This document shows positions 52,207 through 61,299 of a stretch of DNA of 64,000 bases, in pieces (the first letter of the stretch is position 1; every line of letters starts with the position of its first letter). The notes beneath the pieces were generated by a model. That model did no database searches and was not told the DNA's origin. It worked only from the letters and a program-made list of their open reading frames with translations. The translations under genes were made by a program, and so were the position numbers. Origin of the DNA: Virgibacillus natechei (GTDB lineage: Bacteria; Bacillota; Bacilli; Bacillales; Amphibacillaceae); contig NZ_CP110224.1 of the NCBI RefSeq assembly GCF_026013645.1, positions 620,001-684,000 on the forward strand, read 5' to 3'.

Positions 52207-54324
52207 TTATTCATATCTCAACCCATGACCAAGCCTATAAATATTACCATCGCTATCCTCATAGGCATAGGTGAGTCCTTCCGGCAGATATTTGTCCTTA
52301 TCATAGCCAGGGACATCATTTCTTGAGACGCAATCACCGTTCTGATAAACTGCAATGACTTCTTGATTAGCTGGTAATGTCAATGGTAAGACGCCTACTG
52401 GTTGGTTACCCGCCATCACCTCGAACTGTGGCTTGAAGAATGTATCATATCCGGCGACGAGTGCATCTGCCAAAGGTTCAACATTGCCAAGGATCCATGG
52501 CATAATGATATTAACACTCATCACTACTTTTCCACCACGACTATGAATATTGTCTGCGACTGTCTTCAGATGATCCATACCGCTCAATGTTGTTTCCTGG
52601 TATAAAGAACCTTTCAAATCAGTTTCCACTTTATTCTCACACAGCTCAAGTTCTAGAAATCCTGGTGTTGCCGAGAAATAGGAACCGGATTTCGGATATA
52701 AGAACAAAATGACGGTGTCAGCTTCTTCATAGTTAGCTGTCAACGTAAAATGTCCATGCTCTTGGCATTCCCTCCTTGCTTGTTCTGTGAAAGATTTAGC
52801 TTGCTCGGGTTCCTTATGGAAAACTTCCACATAAACTTTCTTACTGCCACGTTTTTCAGCTGTTAGAGGCAATGTCTGATTGTTATTTTTGAGTACAGTT
52901 ACTGATTTTTTATGTGCTTCATACGCCGATTCCCAATTCGCTGCGTTACTAACGACAGATGTAGCCACTTCTGGTGAATTATAGGTCCGATCATCAAATA
53001 AGCCTAACGTGAACATTTCCGTAAGGAGGCGTATATTCGCTTCATCGATACGTTTTTCGCTAATCCATCCTTTGTCAATGGCTATTGTAAGATTTTCAAT
53101 ATCATTTGTATCAGCAACGATATCTGTACCAGCGTTGATTGCTTTGGCAAAACGTTCAGCCACGCTTAACTCTTCAACACCCCAGCTCATATTATTAACA
53201 ATCCCGCTATCGCTATTTACATAGCCTTTGAATCCAAGTTTGTCTCTAAGTATATGATTGATAAAATAATGATTAAATGTAAATCCAACCTCTTCAAAAG
53301 GAATGTCTTCGTTCTCAAATTCTTGTACGACACTCTTTTTGATGCTTGGGATAGAATAATACGGCATGATGGAAGACGTTCCATGTTCGACGGCTGCTCT
53401 AAATGGTGGCAAATGATACTTTTCCAAACTTCCTTTTGTTGGATATAGATTCCATTTACCTTCTTCATAATGCGGGTCAAATCCGTTTTCTCTCGCACCT
53501 CCGCCTGGAAAGTGCTTCGTCGTCAATGCGATGCTATTTTTCCCTATGCTTGTCCCTTGAAATCCGTCAATAAGGCGGCCGATAGCATCAGAAATAAATT
53601 CAGGATCTTCGCCAAATGTACCGTAAGTCCGTTGCCATCTCGGATCTGTAACGGTGTCAGCCATGTACATATAGCCTTTTCTAATTCCAGTAGCATCCCA
53701 TTCTTTGCGTGCGGTTTCAGCAAATTGACTAATGAGTGAGGAATTCCCGCCATTTTTTATTTCGCCCTTTGCTGCCGCTGCCAGTCCCAGAGTGCCGGGC
53801 CATGTAGAAAAGGTTCCTGCTGCATCATTCATACCAAAGACAGCTTCCGCATTTTCATTCCTGGAGTTAGACGTCACAAGAACAGGGATACCTAAACGCG
53901 TTCCCTCTGCGATTTCATTCATTTTATTAATCCACGCTGCAATGTCTGCTGGACTAAAGTTATCTCTTAGAATAAAGTGTCTTAAATGTCTGTTTTCAAT
54001 CGTATGTGTTGTTCCATATACTTTTGTAGCTGCAAATATATTTTCACCTTTTTCAATAACTGCTTCATCTAATACGCCATCATGACTTGTCTTGCTTTTA
54101 TCATCTTGAGACAGCCCCATCCTACGGGAGTTAATGAGCATCATACCAATTTTTTCGTCCATATTCATCAGCGATACTAAGTTTTCTGCACGTTCTTTTG
54201 GGCTTAAGCGCCAATCCTCATAGGGATCTAATTTCCCGTCATTATTCAAATCTTTAAATTTTAATCCTTCTATTTCGATGATGTTTTTGACTTTTGTTTC
54301 TAACTCTGGCTGTTGATCGTCCAC
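52207..54324 (-). CDS. Glycoside hydrolase family 3 beta-glycosidase, cytoplasmic
   Basis: A 705-residue GH3 enzyme with no signal peptide. A calcium-loop-like DLNNDGKLDPYE lies at residues 25-36, which is common in this GH3 branch. The TIM-barrel domain has KHFPGGGARENG and the nucleophile in GYVNSDSGIVNN, where Asp occupies the position of SDW in most GH3 enzymes; an alpha/beta sandwich domain follows. Start is GTG 54324 with AGGAGG seven bases upstream. It faces the gntP gene and adjoins the GH4 gene on the same strand, consistent with intracellular hydrolysis of imported oligosaccharides or glycosides. Specificity unknown. Confidence 0.85.
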   Translation of the reverse strand: MDDQQPELETKVKNIIEIEGLKFKDLNNDGKLDPYEDWRLSPKERAENLVSLMNMDEKIGMMLINSRRMGLSQDDKSKTSHDGVLDEAVIEKGENIFAATKVYGTTHTIENRHLRHFILRDNFSPADIAAWINKMNEIAEGTRLGIPVLVTSNSRNENAEAVFGMNDAAGTFSTWPGTLGLAAAAKGEIKNGGNSSLISQFAETARKEWDATGIRKGYMYMADTVTDPRWQRTYGTFGEDPEFISDAIGRLIDGFQGTSIGKNSIALTTKHFPGGGARENGFDPHYEEGKWNLYPTKGSLEKYHLPPFRAAVEHGTSSIMPYYSIPSIKKSVVQEFENEDIPFEEVGFTFNHYFINHILRDKLGFKGYVNSDSGIVNNMSWGVEELSVAERFAKAINAGTDIVADTNDIENLTIAIDKGWISEKRIDEANIRLLTEMFTLGLFDDRTYNSPEVATSVVSNAANWESAYEAHKKSVTVLKNNNQTLPLTAEKRGSKKVYVEVFHKEPEQAKSFTEQARRECQEHGHFTLTANYEEADTVILFLYPKSGSYFSATPGFLELELCENKVETDLKGSLYQETTLSGMDHLKTVADNIHSRGGKVVMSVNIIMPWILGNVEPLADALVAGYDTFFKPQFEVMAGNQPVGVLPLTLPANQEVIAVYQNGDCVSRNDVPGYDKDKYLPEGLTYAYEDSDGNIYRLGHGLRYE

Positions 54325-54448
54325 TGTAGTGCCTCCTATGCTTCATAGTCCTGAAAACTTTGAGTGAATCTATTATCATTATATCATGATGATAAGGACC
54401 CTTGCTAAATAAATAGTTGCTAAAATTCACTTCACAAAATGCAGATGT

Positions 54449-54595
54449 ATGGGTAGGAGAGGAGGTGCGCTATTCCTTAGCGATCGGTTATATAGAGGTA
54501 TATCAAATCGTGTAGGTGAATATGGACATATGGTCAACCATACGGCAACAATGCGAGCTGTAACTTTTCATCCTTTAAATTTGAATGGAATGTAA
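54449..54595 (+). pseudogene. Remnant of a ROK-family gene
   Basis: A 48-codon frame contains GGALFLSDRLYRGISNRVGE followed by YGHMVN. This resembles the conserved ROK stretch GGALxLxGxLYxGxxxxAGEIGHM. The rest of the gene is missing. It lies between GH3 and GH4, where a ROK regulator or kinase would make sense, so I read it as a deletion remnant. The match is short and could be chance. Confidence 0.4.
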
Positions 54596-54627
54596 CGCAG
54601 TGCTGATGTAAATGCCAGCACTACGTT
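54594..54627. terminator. Hairpin downstream of the GH4 gene
   Basis: AACGCAGTGCTG and CAGCACTACGTT arms around a short loop, with one mismatch. No T tract is visible on the minus strand, so termination is uncertain. Confidence 0.45.
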
Positions 54628-54633
54628 AAAGCA

Positions 54634-55968
54634 TTAATTCACTGTAACTTTGTCTTCTTGAAATTGAGGAAGATGCTCTTTATGCGCCTCCATCATTTCA
54701 TCGACAATTTGTTTAGCAGTCGCGTCACTTGGGGTTAGCGGATTAATCGTTAAAGCAAGTACTGCTTTATTATAATCACCGGTTACAGCTGCCTCTGCTG
54801 ATATGCGTTCGAATGACTTTATTTGCTGAACAAGTCCTCTTGTCGCAACTGGTAGATCTCCCATCGCCAACGGTATAGGACCATCTTTTGTAATAACACA
54901 ACTGATTTCGACTGCTGATTCATCTGGAATACTAGGAATAGCACCACGATTCATCGTGTTTACTGGCTGAATGTCACGTTTGTCGTTGTAAATAGATGTG
55001 ATCAAACGAACCGCTGCATCGGAATAATATGCTCCGCCTCGTTCTTCTAATTGAGGTGGTTTAATATCAAGATTTGGATCTTTATAAAGCTCAAACAAAT
55101 CATTTTCCAATTGCTGAACGACTTCAGCACGAGTACCTTCTGTCTTGGAGCTTTCAATCGTCTTATCCAACATTTCCTTCGACTTGTAATAATACATATG
55201 GTACGGACATGTTAAAGCATTTAAGGATTGAATAAACTCAGGTTCCCACCCTATTCCTTCTATATTTTTAACGAAACTTGAGTTTTCCGGATCGGATAAT
55301 TTTTGCATGACTTCATCCTTTACACTGACTCCATCCAGATATACATCCAGACCGTAAACCATATGATTCAGACCTGCAAAATCAATGTGAACTCGAGAAT
55401 GGTCTACATCTAATAATTTGGCAATACCCATTTCCATTCCGATAGGTACATTACACAATCCTACAACTTTTTTGATGTTGGAGTAGCGTAGTACGGCTTC
55501 TGTTACCATGCCAGCAGGATTCGTGAAGTTGATTAACCAAGCATTCGGACAAAGTTCTTCCATATCTTTCGTTATATCCAAAATGACAGGGATCGTACGT
55601 AAACCTTTAAATAGTCCCCCAGGCCCATTGGTTTCTTGTCCAAGTACGCCATATTTCACTGGGATGCGCTCGTCTTTTGCACGAGCATCCAAACCGCCAA
55701 CACGGAATTGCGTTGTAACAAAATCAGCACCCTTTAAAGCTGCTTTTCTATCAAATGTTAAATGCACCTCGATTGGAAGCCCTGCTTTTTCAATCATTCG
55801 TTTTGTAAAGTTTCCAACGATTTCTAGCTTTTCTTTTCCTTCTTCAATATCTACTAACCATAATTCTTTTACTGGGAATTCATTATATCGTTTGATGAAA
55901 CCTTCTACTAATTCAGGGGTATAACTAGATCCCCCGCCTATCGTTGCAATTTTAATACCTTTTGTCAT
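54634..55968 (-). CDS. Glycoside hydrolase family 4 (6-phospho-beta-glucosidase type)
   Basis: GH4 enzymes use NAD+ to oxidise C3 transiently and then eliminate the aglycone, with Mn2+ as metal. The 444-residue protein has the NAD loop GGGSSYTPELVEG (residues 11-23), NFTNPAG with Asn150, metal ligands Cys172 in GLCNVPIGME and His202 in GLNHMVYG. The layout matches LicH/CelF-type 6-phospho-beta-glucosidases. The product would be glucose 6-phosphate if a PTS supplies the substrate, but no PTS gene is in the window. The RpiR gene is divergent from it. Confidence 0.88.
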   Translation of the reverse strand: MTKGIKIATIGGGSSYTPELVEGFIKRYNEFPVKELWLVDIEEGKEKLEIVGNFTKRMIEKAGLPIEVHLTFDRKAALKGADFVTTQFRVGGLDARAKDERIPVKYGVLGQETNGPGGLFKGLRTIPVILDITKDMEELCPNAWLINFTNPAGMVTEAVLRYSNIKKVVGLCNVPIGMEMGIAKLLDVDHSRVHIDFAGLNHMVYGLDVYLDGVSVKDEVMQKLSDPENSSFVKNIEGIGWEPEFIQSLNALTCPYHMYYYKSKEMLDKTIESSKTEGTRAEVVQQLENDLFELYKDPNLDIKPPQLEERGGAYYSDAAVRLITSIYNDKRDIQPVNTMNRGAIPSIPDESAVEISCVITKDGPIPLAMGDLPVATRGLVQQIKSFERISAEAAVTGDYNKAVLALTINPLTPSDATAKQIVDEMMEAHKEHLPQFQEDKVTVN

Positions 55969-56185
55969 ACTCTATACACCTCCAGGTGATTTTAAGAACC
56001 TCTTTAACTTTAAAAGGACTTATACATAAATTGTATCAATATTTAGTAAGAGATAAATAAATGAAGGGCATTTAGTTTTTAATAACGAAAGAAGTAATTT
56101 GTTTCATGAATGTAACAAGGTGTATCTTGTTAAGTAGTTGTGTTAAAATGAAGTTATAAGGGTTAAAGAAGGAGAATCCTACACA

Positions 56186-56908
56186 ATGTTTACACATAAG
56201 ATGATCGCTTCATTCAATGAGTTAGAAACTTCTTTATACAATTATATCAGTCAAAATAGTGAAAAAGTCGCCTATATGCGGATCCGTGAACTTGCAGATG
56301 AAACCCATGTATCCACAGCCACGATCCTTCGTTTTTGTAGAAAAGTAGATTGTGAGGGTTTTTCCGAGTTTAAAGTAAAGCTAAAAATGCATGTAGAAGA
56401 AAATAAGAAAACGGTTTTAAAAGAGTCTCAACATTCCGTAATGGAGTTTTTTGATCGGACATTAAAAGGAGATATAGAAGAAAATATTAGGGAAGCTGCA
56501 AGACTAGTTAACAAAGCAGATAGTGTCATTTTTATTGGCATAGGAAGCTCAGGTATTCTTGCTGAATATGGAGCAAGGTATTTCTCAAGCTTGGGTAAAT
56601 TTTCGATGTATATAAAAGATCCGCTTTTTCCGATTCATTCCAAGGTACGTTATAATAGCGCAACCATTGCTTTATCCGTCTCGGGAGAATCTAACTTTAC
56701 CGTTACTCACCTTAATCAAATCAAACAAGAAGGAAGTAAAATTATTAGTATTACGAACAATAAACACTCGACCGTTGCAAAAATATCTGATATAAACATT
56801 CCATATTATGTAACGGAGGAGTGGTTTGAAAATGCTAATATTACGACGCAAGTACCTGTGATTTATATTCTGGAAGCACTGGCCCGTGAAATATATAAGC
56901 TTGGGTGA
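56186..56908 (+). CDS. MurR/RpiR-family regulator
   Basis: A 240-residue regulator. The N-terminal RpiR helix-turn-helix is at about residues 30-55 (IRELADETHVSTATILRFCRK, in two stretches), followed by a SIS sugar-phosphate-binding domain with FIGIGSSGILAEYGARYF and ALSVSGESNFTV. Such proteins sense phosphorylated sugars. It is divergent from the GH4 gene, which it probably controls; the 217-bp gap must hold both promoters. ATG 56186 follows AAGGAGAA. Confidence 0.85.
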   Translation: MFTHKMIASFNELETSLYNYISQNSEKVAYMRIRELADETHVSTATILRFCRKVDCEGFSEFKVKLKMHVEENKKTVLKESQHSVMEFFDRTLKGDIEENIREAARLVNKADSVIFIGIGSSGILAEYGARYFSSLGKFSMYIKDPLFPIHSKVRYNSATIALSVSGESNFTVTHLNQIKQEGSKIISITNNKHSTVAKISDINIPYYVTEEWFENANITTQVPVIYILEALAREIYKLG

Positions 56909-57263
56909 ATAAGATGTAGAAGCTATTGACATGTGGTCGAACCATGATGATTACAAGAGATGCGGCTGTTAAGTTAGTTAAATTACATTTCCCATGAGGT
57001 GTCAAATGGTGGAAAACGCGACTAATAAAGGGTATAATGTAAAAAAGTCGGTGAGAAAACTGATTGATCAAATAAAGCAATTTGATCAATAATTTTCCAG
57101 ATGGTGTGTTTACTGTTCCACATCCTCCAAATGAACCAGAGTAAGGGTTCGCGCATTACATGATTATTGTAAAAAAGGGAATTCAGCCTTCAGACTTAAG
57201 TGAAGGAGAAATGGAACGGTTTCTTGGTCGATAGTGGATCCGTAATCTTCATAGTTGATTTAA
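56909..57263. other. Intergenic with degenerate coding fragments
   Basis: Several short frames interrupted by stop codons look like protein debris: one reads NFPDGVFTVPHPPNEPE (about 57090-57140) and another MIIVKKGIQPSDLSEGEMER (about 57160-57230). The first is vaguely HicA-like. None has a convincing start and site. I read this as decayed sequence between the RpiR gene and the tRNA. Confidence 0.35.
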
Positions 57264-57337
57264 CGGGATGTAGCTCAGCTTGGTAGAGCACTAGCATGGG
57301 GTGCTAGGGGCCGCAGGTTCAATTCCTGTCATCCCGA
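57264..57337 (+). tRNA. tRNA-Pro (GGG)
   Basis: A 74-nt cloverleaf. Acceptor CGGGATG pairs with CATCCCG, the D-stem GCTC/GAGC encloses AGCTTGGTA, the anticodon stem CTAGC/GCTAG encloses ATGGGGT with anticodon GGG, and the T-arm GCAGG/CCTGT encloses TTCAATT. The discriminator is A and CCA is not encoded. It stands alone, not in an rRNA-associated cluster. Confidence 0.93.
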
Positions 57338-57501
57338 TATTTTATTGCGATATGCTGATATTTATTATTAAGTAGGCTGGTATAAAATCGATCGAGGACG
57401 GCTCGAAAACGTTCAAGCAGCACACCCCCATTAAAATAACTATGCTTCTCACTTGGATATGTCATCCCCAATTTTAGGACTGTTAGTAAAAACCAAAAGA
57501 A

Positions 57502-57558
57502 ATCACTATAAAACTTTTCGGTATAATAAGCCTTTGATTGGTTGTTAAATGCCACTCC
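57502..57558 (-). pseudogene. Duplicated 3' end of the CAP-domain gene
   Basis: These 57 bp match 58086-58142 without gaps at 50 positions by my count and encode VAFNNQSKAYYTEKFYSD against VAFNDESQPYYTEKFYSD in the CAP protein. The reading frame continues leftward into unrelated sequence. The two copies are direct repeats around the toxin-antitoxin remnants. Confidence 0.75.
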
Positions 57559-57575
57559 TAAATTTCATTTAAATA

Positions 57576-57610
57576 AAAAGTGGACGTCTCATGAGTGGAC
57601 ATCCACTTTT
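57576..57610 (-). terminator. Terminator downstream of the antitoxin remnant
   Basis: AAAAGTGGA and TCCACTTTT arms; on the minus strand the right end reads into a T-rich stretch. Confidence 0.6.
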
Positions 57611-57638
57611 GTGCGAGAGAAAGCACATTAGGTTTAAT

Positions 57639-57943
57639 TTATCGGTTCTCTAACTCATAGGTTTCCGGTGACTCGCGAACAATTTCCATAACATTTACAT
57701 CAAGGGCTTTTGCTATTTCTTTCATCGTGTCTATTGATAAATTTTGATTTGCGTTCTCAATCCTGGAAATGCCACTTTGCTTAGTCTTTAGCGCTTCAGC
57801 AAGTTCACTTTGTGTAAGATGTTTTTTTTACGTAAATGTATAATGTTTCGGGCAATTACATACTCAAGTTCGCTATCTTCCCACTCCTGTCGAAACTTAG
57901 GATCTTTTAACCGTTCTTCCAGTCTCCTTTTTAGGTAGCTCAT
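57639..57943 (-). pseudogene. HigA-like XRE antitoxin, frameshifted at an A8 tract
   Basis: From ATG 57943 the frame reads MSYLKRRLEERLKDPKFRQE and onward to LRKK, then shifts out of frame at eight consecutive A (plus-strand T run near 57822-57829). With one A added it continues HLTQSELAEALKTKQSGISR, a classic HTH_3 domain, to NVMEIVRESPETYELENR and a stop at 57639, giving 101 residues. So one A has been lost, or the tract slips. The start overlaps the toxin stop (TAATG), as in RelE/HigB-HigA operons where the toxin comes first. Confidence 0.78.
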
Positions 57944-58085
57944 TATATTCCCTTCTTTTTTTGTCGCAAAAAACCATCCCGATACTTTTTCGCTCGTATG
58001 ATTTCTATTCTTGGTGTCTTTTGCTGTTTCTTCGTAAAACCATGAAGAAGTATCAATTTACCAAGAGAACCTATAGAGCCAGCGA
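57943..58085 (-). pseudogene. HigB/RelE-like toxin, C-terminal fragment
   Basis: The frame ending at 57943 reads GSLGKLILLHGFTKKQQKTP then RIEIIRAKKYRDGFLRQ. This is the C-terminal half of phage-Gp49/HigB-type toxins, whose catalytic tail has KKTQKTPxxEIxxAxxRxxDY. The N-terminal half is absent; upstream sequence is the 3' end of the CAP gene. The fragment begins at about the point (58085/58086) where the two CAP 3' copies stop matching. Confidence 0.75.
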
Positions 58086-59207
58086 ATCGCTATAAAACTT
58101 TTCGGTGTAATAAGGCTGTGATTCGTCATTAAATGCCACTCCGACCCCTAAGTTTCTATAATTTCCCTGGAGGATATTTTCTCTGTGTCCCAAGGAATTC
58201 ATCAGTCCCTCGTGGGCATAGATGCTGCTGAACTGACCGTATGCTAGGTTTTCACCAGCCGTCGTAAAGCGAATATCGTCTTCCTCCATACGATCAAACG
58301 GAGATTGGCCTTGTAAATTCACATGATCGAAATAGTGATTTTCCGCCATGTCCAAGCTATGATCCTGAGCCGTTTCTCTTACCTGATCATCCCATGATAA
58401 AATGGGCAGGTCGTGTTTTGCTCGTGTCGCATTTGTTAAATCAAACAACTGATATTCTAAGCCTTCTTGCAGTTGCTCGCTAGGTTCGGTATAAAACGCA
58501 TTTTTGTTTTGTTCCAGTCCCTCCTCGATAACTTGGATGGCTGTAACTGTATCATTTTCGTGCTTATCATAAAACATGGTGACATAGTTGTTGTCGGTCT
58601 GGAATACATCATACTCTCCATTATGATTAATCTGATAGTTGACTAAACCTTTTCTTATAGACGATTCAGGCGTACCGAGATGCTCATCAACAGATTCTTT
58701 TGGACTTCCGAGTTCTATTCCAGTTGAGGAGGCGATCAAATCCTGATTGGTATAAAGGCCGCGAACGATATCTTCTTCATCATAAGCAACCATAATGAAA
58801 TTTTGGTAGTTTTCATGATAGGCCTCCCAGTCCACACCATATTCATTTTCCGAAGTCCGCTGCGGCTCTCCGGTTTCCTGTTCAACTTCAGCTCTGGAAT
58901 CGCCTATTTCAATATTATGAATCGAAAATACTTGATCTGTGGGATCTGTTAATTCTGGTGTTTCAATGTCTGTATCGTTTGAATCTGACGGCGACAGATC
59001 ACCAATCGTCGCAAATAAAGAATTCAATTGCTGATTTAGACTGTCAATCGCAGCATCGATATCTGGATTTTCCTGTGCCCAATCAACTGTAGATTGGATG
59101 GGGTTCATTACATATGAAGAAACAAATTGTTGAACTGGCTCTTCCCATAACGGCTTTGAGACATAGCCGATAAACACAATCATTAATAATAAAATAAACC
59201 GTTTCAC
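58071..59207 (-). CDS. CAP-domain protein with CAP-associated N-terminal domain (YlbC-like)
   Basis: About 378 residues with one N-terminal hydrophobic helix (signal or anchor), a linker, a CAP-associated domain (about residues 90-225) and a C-terminal CAP/SCP domain. The CAP domain has FDLTNATRAKHDLPILSWDD, HSLDMAENHYFDHVN, GENLAYG and HRENILQGNYRNLGVGV. GTG 59207 follows GGAGCG and I prefer it to a TTG five codons upstream. The last residues after FYSD (SLAL) come from the junction with the toxin remnant, so the C-terminus may be altered. Secreted, function unknown; related to YkwD/YlbC. Confidence 0.8.
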   Translation of the reverse strand: MKRFILLLMIVFIGYVSKPLWEEPVQQFVSSYVMNPIQSTVDWAQENPDIDAAIDSLNQQLNSLFATIGDLSPSDSNDTDIETPELTDPTDQVFSIHNIEIGDSRAEVEQETGEPQRTSENEYGVDWEAYHENYQNFIMVAYDEEDIVRGLYTNQDLIASSTGIELGSPKESVDEHLGTPESSIRKGLVNYQINHNGEYDVFQTDNNYVTMFYDKHENDTVTAIQVIEEGLEQNKNAFYTEPSEQLQEGLEYQLFDLTNATRAKHDLPILSWDDQVRETAQDHSLDMAENHYFDHVNLQGQSPFDRMEEDDIRFTTAGENLAYGQFSSIYAHEGLMNSLGHRENILQGNYRNLGVGVAFNDESQPYYTEKFYSDSLAL

Positions 59208-59379
59208 AGCTACACGCTCCAATTTTATATAATATACGGAATGTTCAGGGGAACAATCCTTTTATAGGTATTGTTTTTTTAGATCATAAATTATTCTCTT
59301 GCAAAAGTAAATGAATTGCTTTTGATCGTGGATTATAAATGTCTATTTGTGAATAAATATGAAGGAAAAACCTGTTGAA

Positions 59380-59410
59380 GAAAAAATGACGGACTATAAA
59401 TATAGTCCGC
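59380..59410 (-). terminator. Terminator downstream of the acetyltransferase gene
   Basis: CGGACTATA and TATAGTCCG arms; on the minus strand ATTTTTTC follows. Confidence 0.85.
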
Positions 59411-59447
59411 TGCAATGTGTTTTTTAAAAAGTTATTAAAACGTTACC

Positions 59448-60017
59448 TCAGTCAACTTCCTTAACTACTTTCGCTGGTACTCCTGCAACGACAGTGTTTT
59501 GCGGAACGTCTTTTGTAACAACGGCGCCAGCGGCAACCACGGCGTTTTCTCCAATCGTTACACCTGGTAAAATCGTTGCATTGGAACCAATCCATGTGTT
59601 TTTTTCAAGGTTAACGGCTGAAGCATACGTCGTATTTCGTGTTTCTAACGACATCCCATGGTTAAGGGTTGCAATCGTAACATTCATACCCAGTAATGCA
59701 CCGTCTCCGATATGAAGTCCAGCTCTATCCTGAAATGAACAGCCTGTGTTAAAGAATACGTTTTTTCCGATAGTGATATTTTTTCCAAAGTCCGTATAAA
59801 AAGGCGGGAAGCACATAAAAGACGAATCAACTTTGTTACCTGTCAGTTCACTAAATATCTCAACAATTTCTTCCTTTGAATGATAAGATGTATTTAACTC
59901 CATCGTTATTCGTTGTGCTTCAAAGCTGCATTGTGTTAATAGTCCGTGAAGTTCCTTATCCTCTCCGGAGATCGGGTTTCCTGCTTTGCAATATGCGATA
60001 AACTCTTCCATGTTCAT
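59448..60017 (-). CDS. Sugar O-acetyltransferase, hexapeptide-repeat (LacA/Maa type)
   Basis: A 189-residue left-handed beta-helix acetyltransferase. The N-terminal helical part resembles maltose/galactoside acetyltransferases, and the repeats IGKNVFFNTGC, IGDGALLGMNVTI, LNHGMS (catalytic His), IGSNATILPGVTIGENAVVAAGAVV and PAKVVKEV follow. It acetylates a sugar or similar acceptor with acetyl-CoA. ATG 60017 follows AAAGGTGA. It is the last gene of a possible unit with the two genes upstream. Confidence 0.85.
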   Translation of the reverse strand: MNMEEFIAYCKAGNPISGEDKELHGLLTQCSFEAQRITMELNTSYHSKEEIVEIFSELTGNKVDSSFMCFPPFYTDFGKNITIGKNVFFNTGCSFQDRAGLHIGDGALLGMNVTIATLNHGMSLETRNTTYASAVNLEKNTWIGSNATILPGVTIGENAVVAAGAVVTKDVPQNTVVAGVPAKVVKEVD

Positions 60018-60047
60018 TGTATAATCACCTTTCAATATTCTATCGTC

Positions 60048-60401
60048 TTACTCTATATCAATCGTTACTTCGACATCATCCGGATAATTCTCCAATAACT
60101 CCACACCATCTAAAATTTCTCCCAATTTCACGAGTCCATGAAGCGGTTCGTGATCTCCTTTATAATAAATGACAAAGGCCTCTCCCGGTGTCCAATAGGA
60201 AATGTCTCCTTTGCTAAAATGGGAGATATTTGTTTCATCCGCTAAACCACTTATTTCTACATATTTTTCCCGTTTATGCAAGTCATGCATCGTAATCGTC
60301 ATGGGGAGTTGTTTAATAAAGTCTCTAGTCGTTGCGTTGTCATCTAACGTCGCTCTCAATTGTTTATTATCAAATGTAATTATTATATGTTGATTCTCCA
60401 T
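60048..60401 (-). CDS. Cyclophilin-like fold protein
   Basis: The 117-residue protein resembles the cyclophilin-like barrel family (TM1367/YlaK-type, PF18050) rather than active PPIases: FDNKQLRATLDDNATTRDFI at the start, PGEAFVIYYKG (where the usual motif is GDIxYWxPG, seen as GDISYWTPGEA) and a Glu-rich end. Such proteins lack the prolyl-isomerase residues. It lies 12 bp or so from the neighbouring genes on the same strand, so co-transcription with the HAD and acetyltransferase genes is likely. Function unknown. Confidence 0.7.
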   Translation of the reverse strand: MENQHIIITFDNKQLRATLDDNATTRDFIKQLPMTITMHDLHKREKYVEISGLADETNISHFSKGDISYWTPGEAFVIYYKGDHEPLHGLVKLGEILDGVELLENYPDDVEVTIDIE

Positions 60402-60417
60402 GTATGCGGAATCCCCC

Positions 60418-61239
60418 TCATTGCTCGGATTTGCTCAATATCAATTGTTCAATAGCATATGCAACACCATTTTCATCGTTAGATAACGTTTGAAAGTCAG
60501 CAGCTTCTTTTACAGATGGAGTTGCATTATTCATTGCCACTCCACATCCAGCGTACTCAATCATACTTAAGTCATTTTCACCGTCACCTATTGAAATGAT
60601 TTCTTCTCTTTTAATAGAAAGTTTTTCTGCAAGCTGCTTTATTGCACGCCCTTTACTTACGATGGGATGAAGAATTTCTAAATAAAATGGCGTGCTTTTT
60701 ATCATCATGTATTTTTCCTTGAATGAATCTGGTATAGTTTCAATGATTTTATCTAAGCGCTCTGGCTCATCGACAAACATGGCTTTAGGAATTACAATGT
60801 CTGCCGGTGTTTCATTCATCGGTCGATAGTGGATCGGAATTTGATTAGCAAAGGCTTTATAGATGGTGTATAGGTTAATCGTTTTATTTGGGTTATACAT
60901 ATGCTTTATATCAAAATAATGCATTGGTGATTGAATTTCTTTGCTTAGTTCATACAAAGCTTTTAAGTCTTGATATGTTAAGTTGTTCTGTGAAACCACT
61001 TCCTCAGTGTATGTATTTTGTACAAGAGCGCCGTTAAATGTTATGGCAAAATCCGCCTCATTATTTAATTTCAATTCCTCAATAAAGGGATTGATGCCAA
61101 AAATTGGCCTTCCCGTGCATAGTACTACGCTCACGCCGTTTTCTTTAGCAGCTTGAATGGCATCATTGACTTCTTTGGTTATTTCGTTGCGGCTATTGAG
61201 AAGCGTACCATCAATATCAATTGCGACTAGTTTATACAC
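60418..61239 (-). CDS. HAD-family Cof-type sugar-phosphate/FMN phosphatase
   Basis: A 273-residue HAD IIB phosphatase. Motif I is AIDIDGTLLNS (about residues 6-16), motif II is VVLCTGRP, motif III uses Lys in the GRAIKQLAEK stretch, and motif IV is SIGDGENDLSMIEYAG. The Cof/YidA type dephosphorylates sugar phosphates, FMN or related compounds. The start is GTG 61239, because GGAGGA lies six bases upstream; the longer frame upstream would lack this site. Confidence 0.86.
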   Translation of the reverse strand: MYKLVAIDIDGTLLNSRNEITKEVNDAIQAAKENGVSVVLCTGRPIFGINPFIEELKLNNEADFAITFNGALVQNTYTEEVVSQNNLTYQDLKALYELSKEIQSPMHYFDIKHMYNPNKTINLYTIYKAFANQIPIHYRPMNETPADIVIPKAMFVDEPERLDKIIETIPDSFKEKYMMIKSTPFYLEILHPIVSKGRAIKQLAEKLSIKREEIISIGDGENDLSMIEYAGCGVAMNNATPSVKEAADFQTLSNDENGVAYAIEQLILSKSEQ

Positions 61240-61299
61240 ATAAATTCCTCCTTTGTTATTAATTTTAGCGTGTTTATTGTTCATACTTGCTCTAAATAG

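Noticed and set aside
57090..57235. HicA-like toxin remnant before the tRNA
   Set aside because: The resemblance is limited to a few residues (FxDGxxxTVPHP) in a frame with stop codons on both sides, too little to name.
57264..57337. tRNA-Pro as attachment site of an integrated island
   Set aside because: I found no repeat of the tRNA 3' end nearby and no integrase gene in the window.
57319..57501. Continuation of the CAP remnant frame as a transposase or other gene
   Set aside because: The frame overlaps the tRNA gene and I cannot match the residues to any known family.
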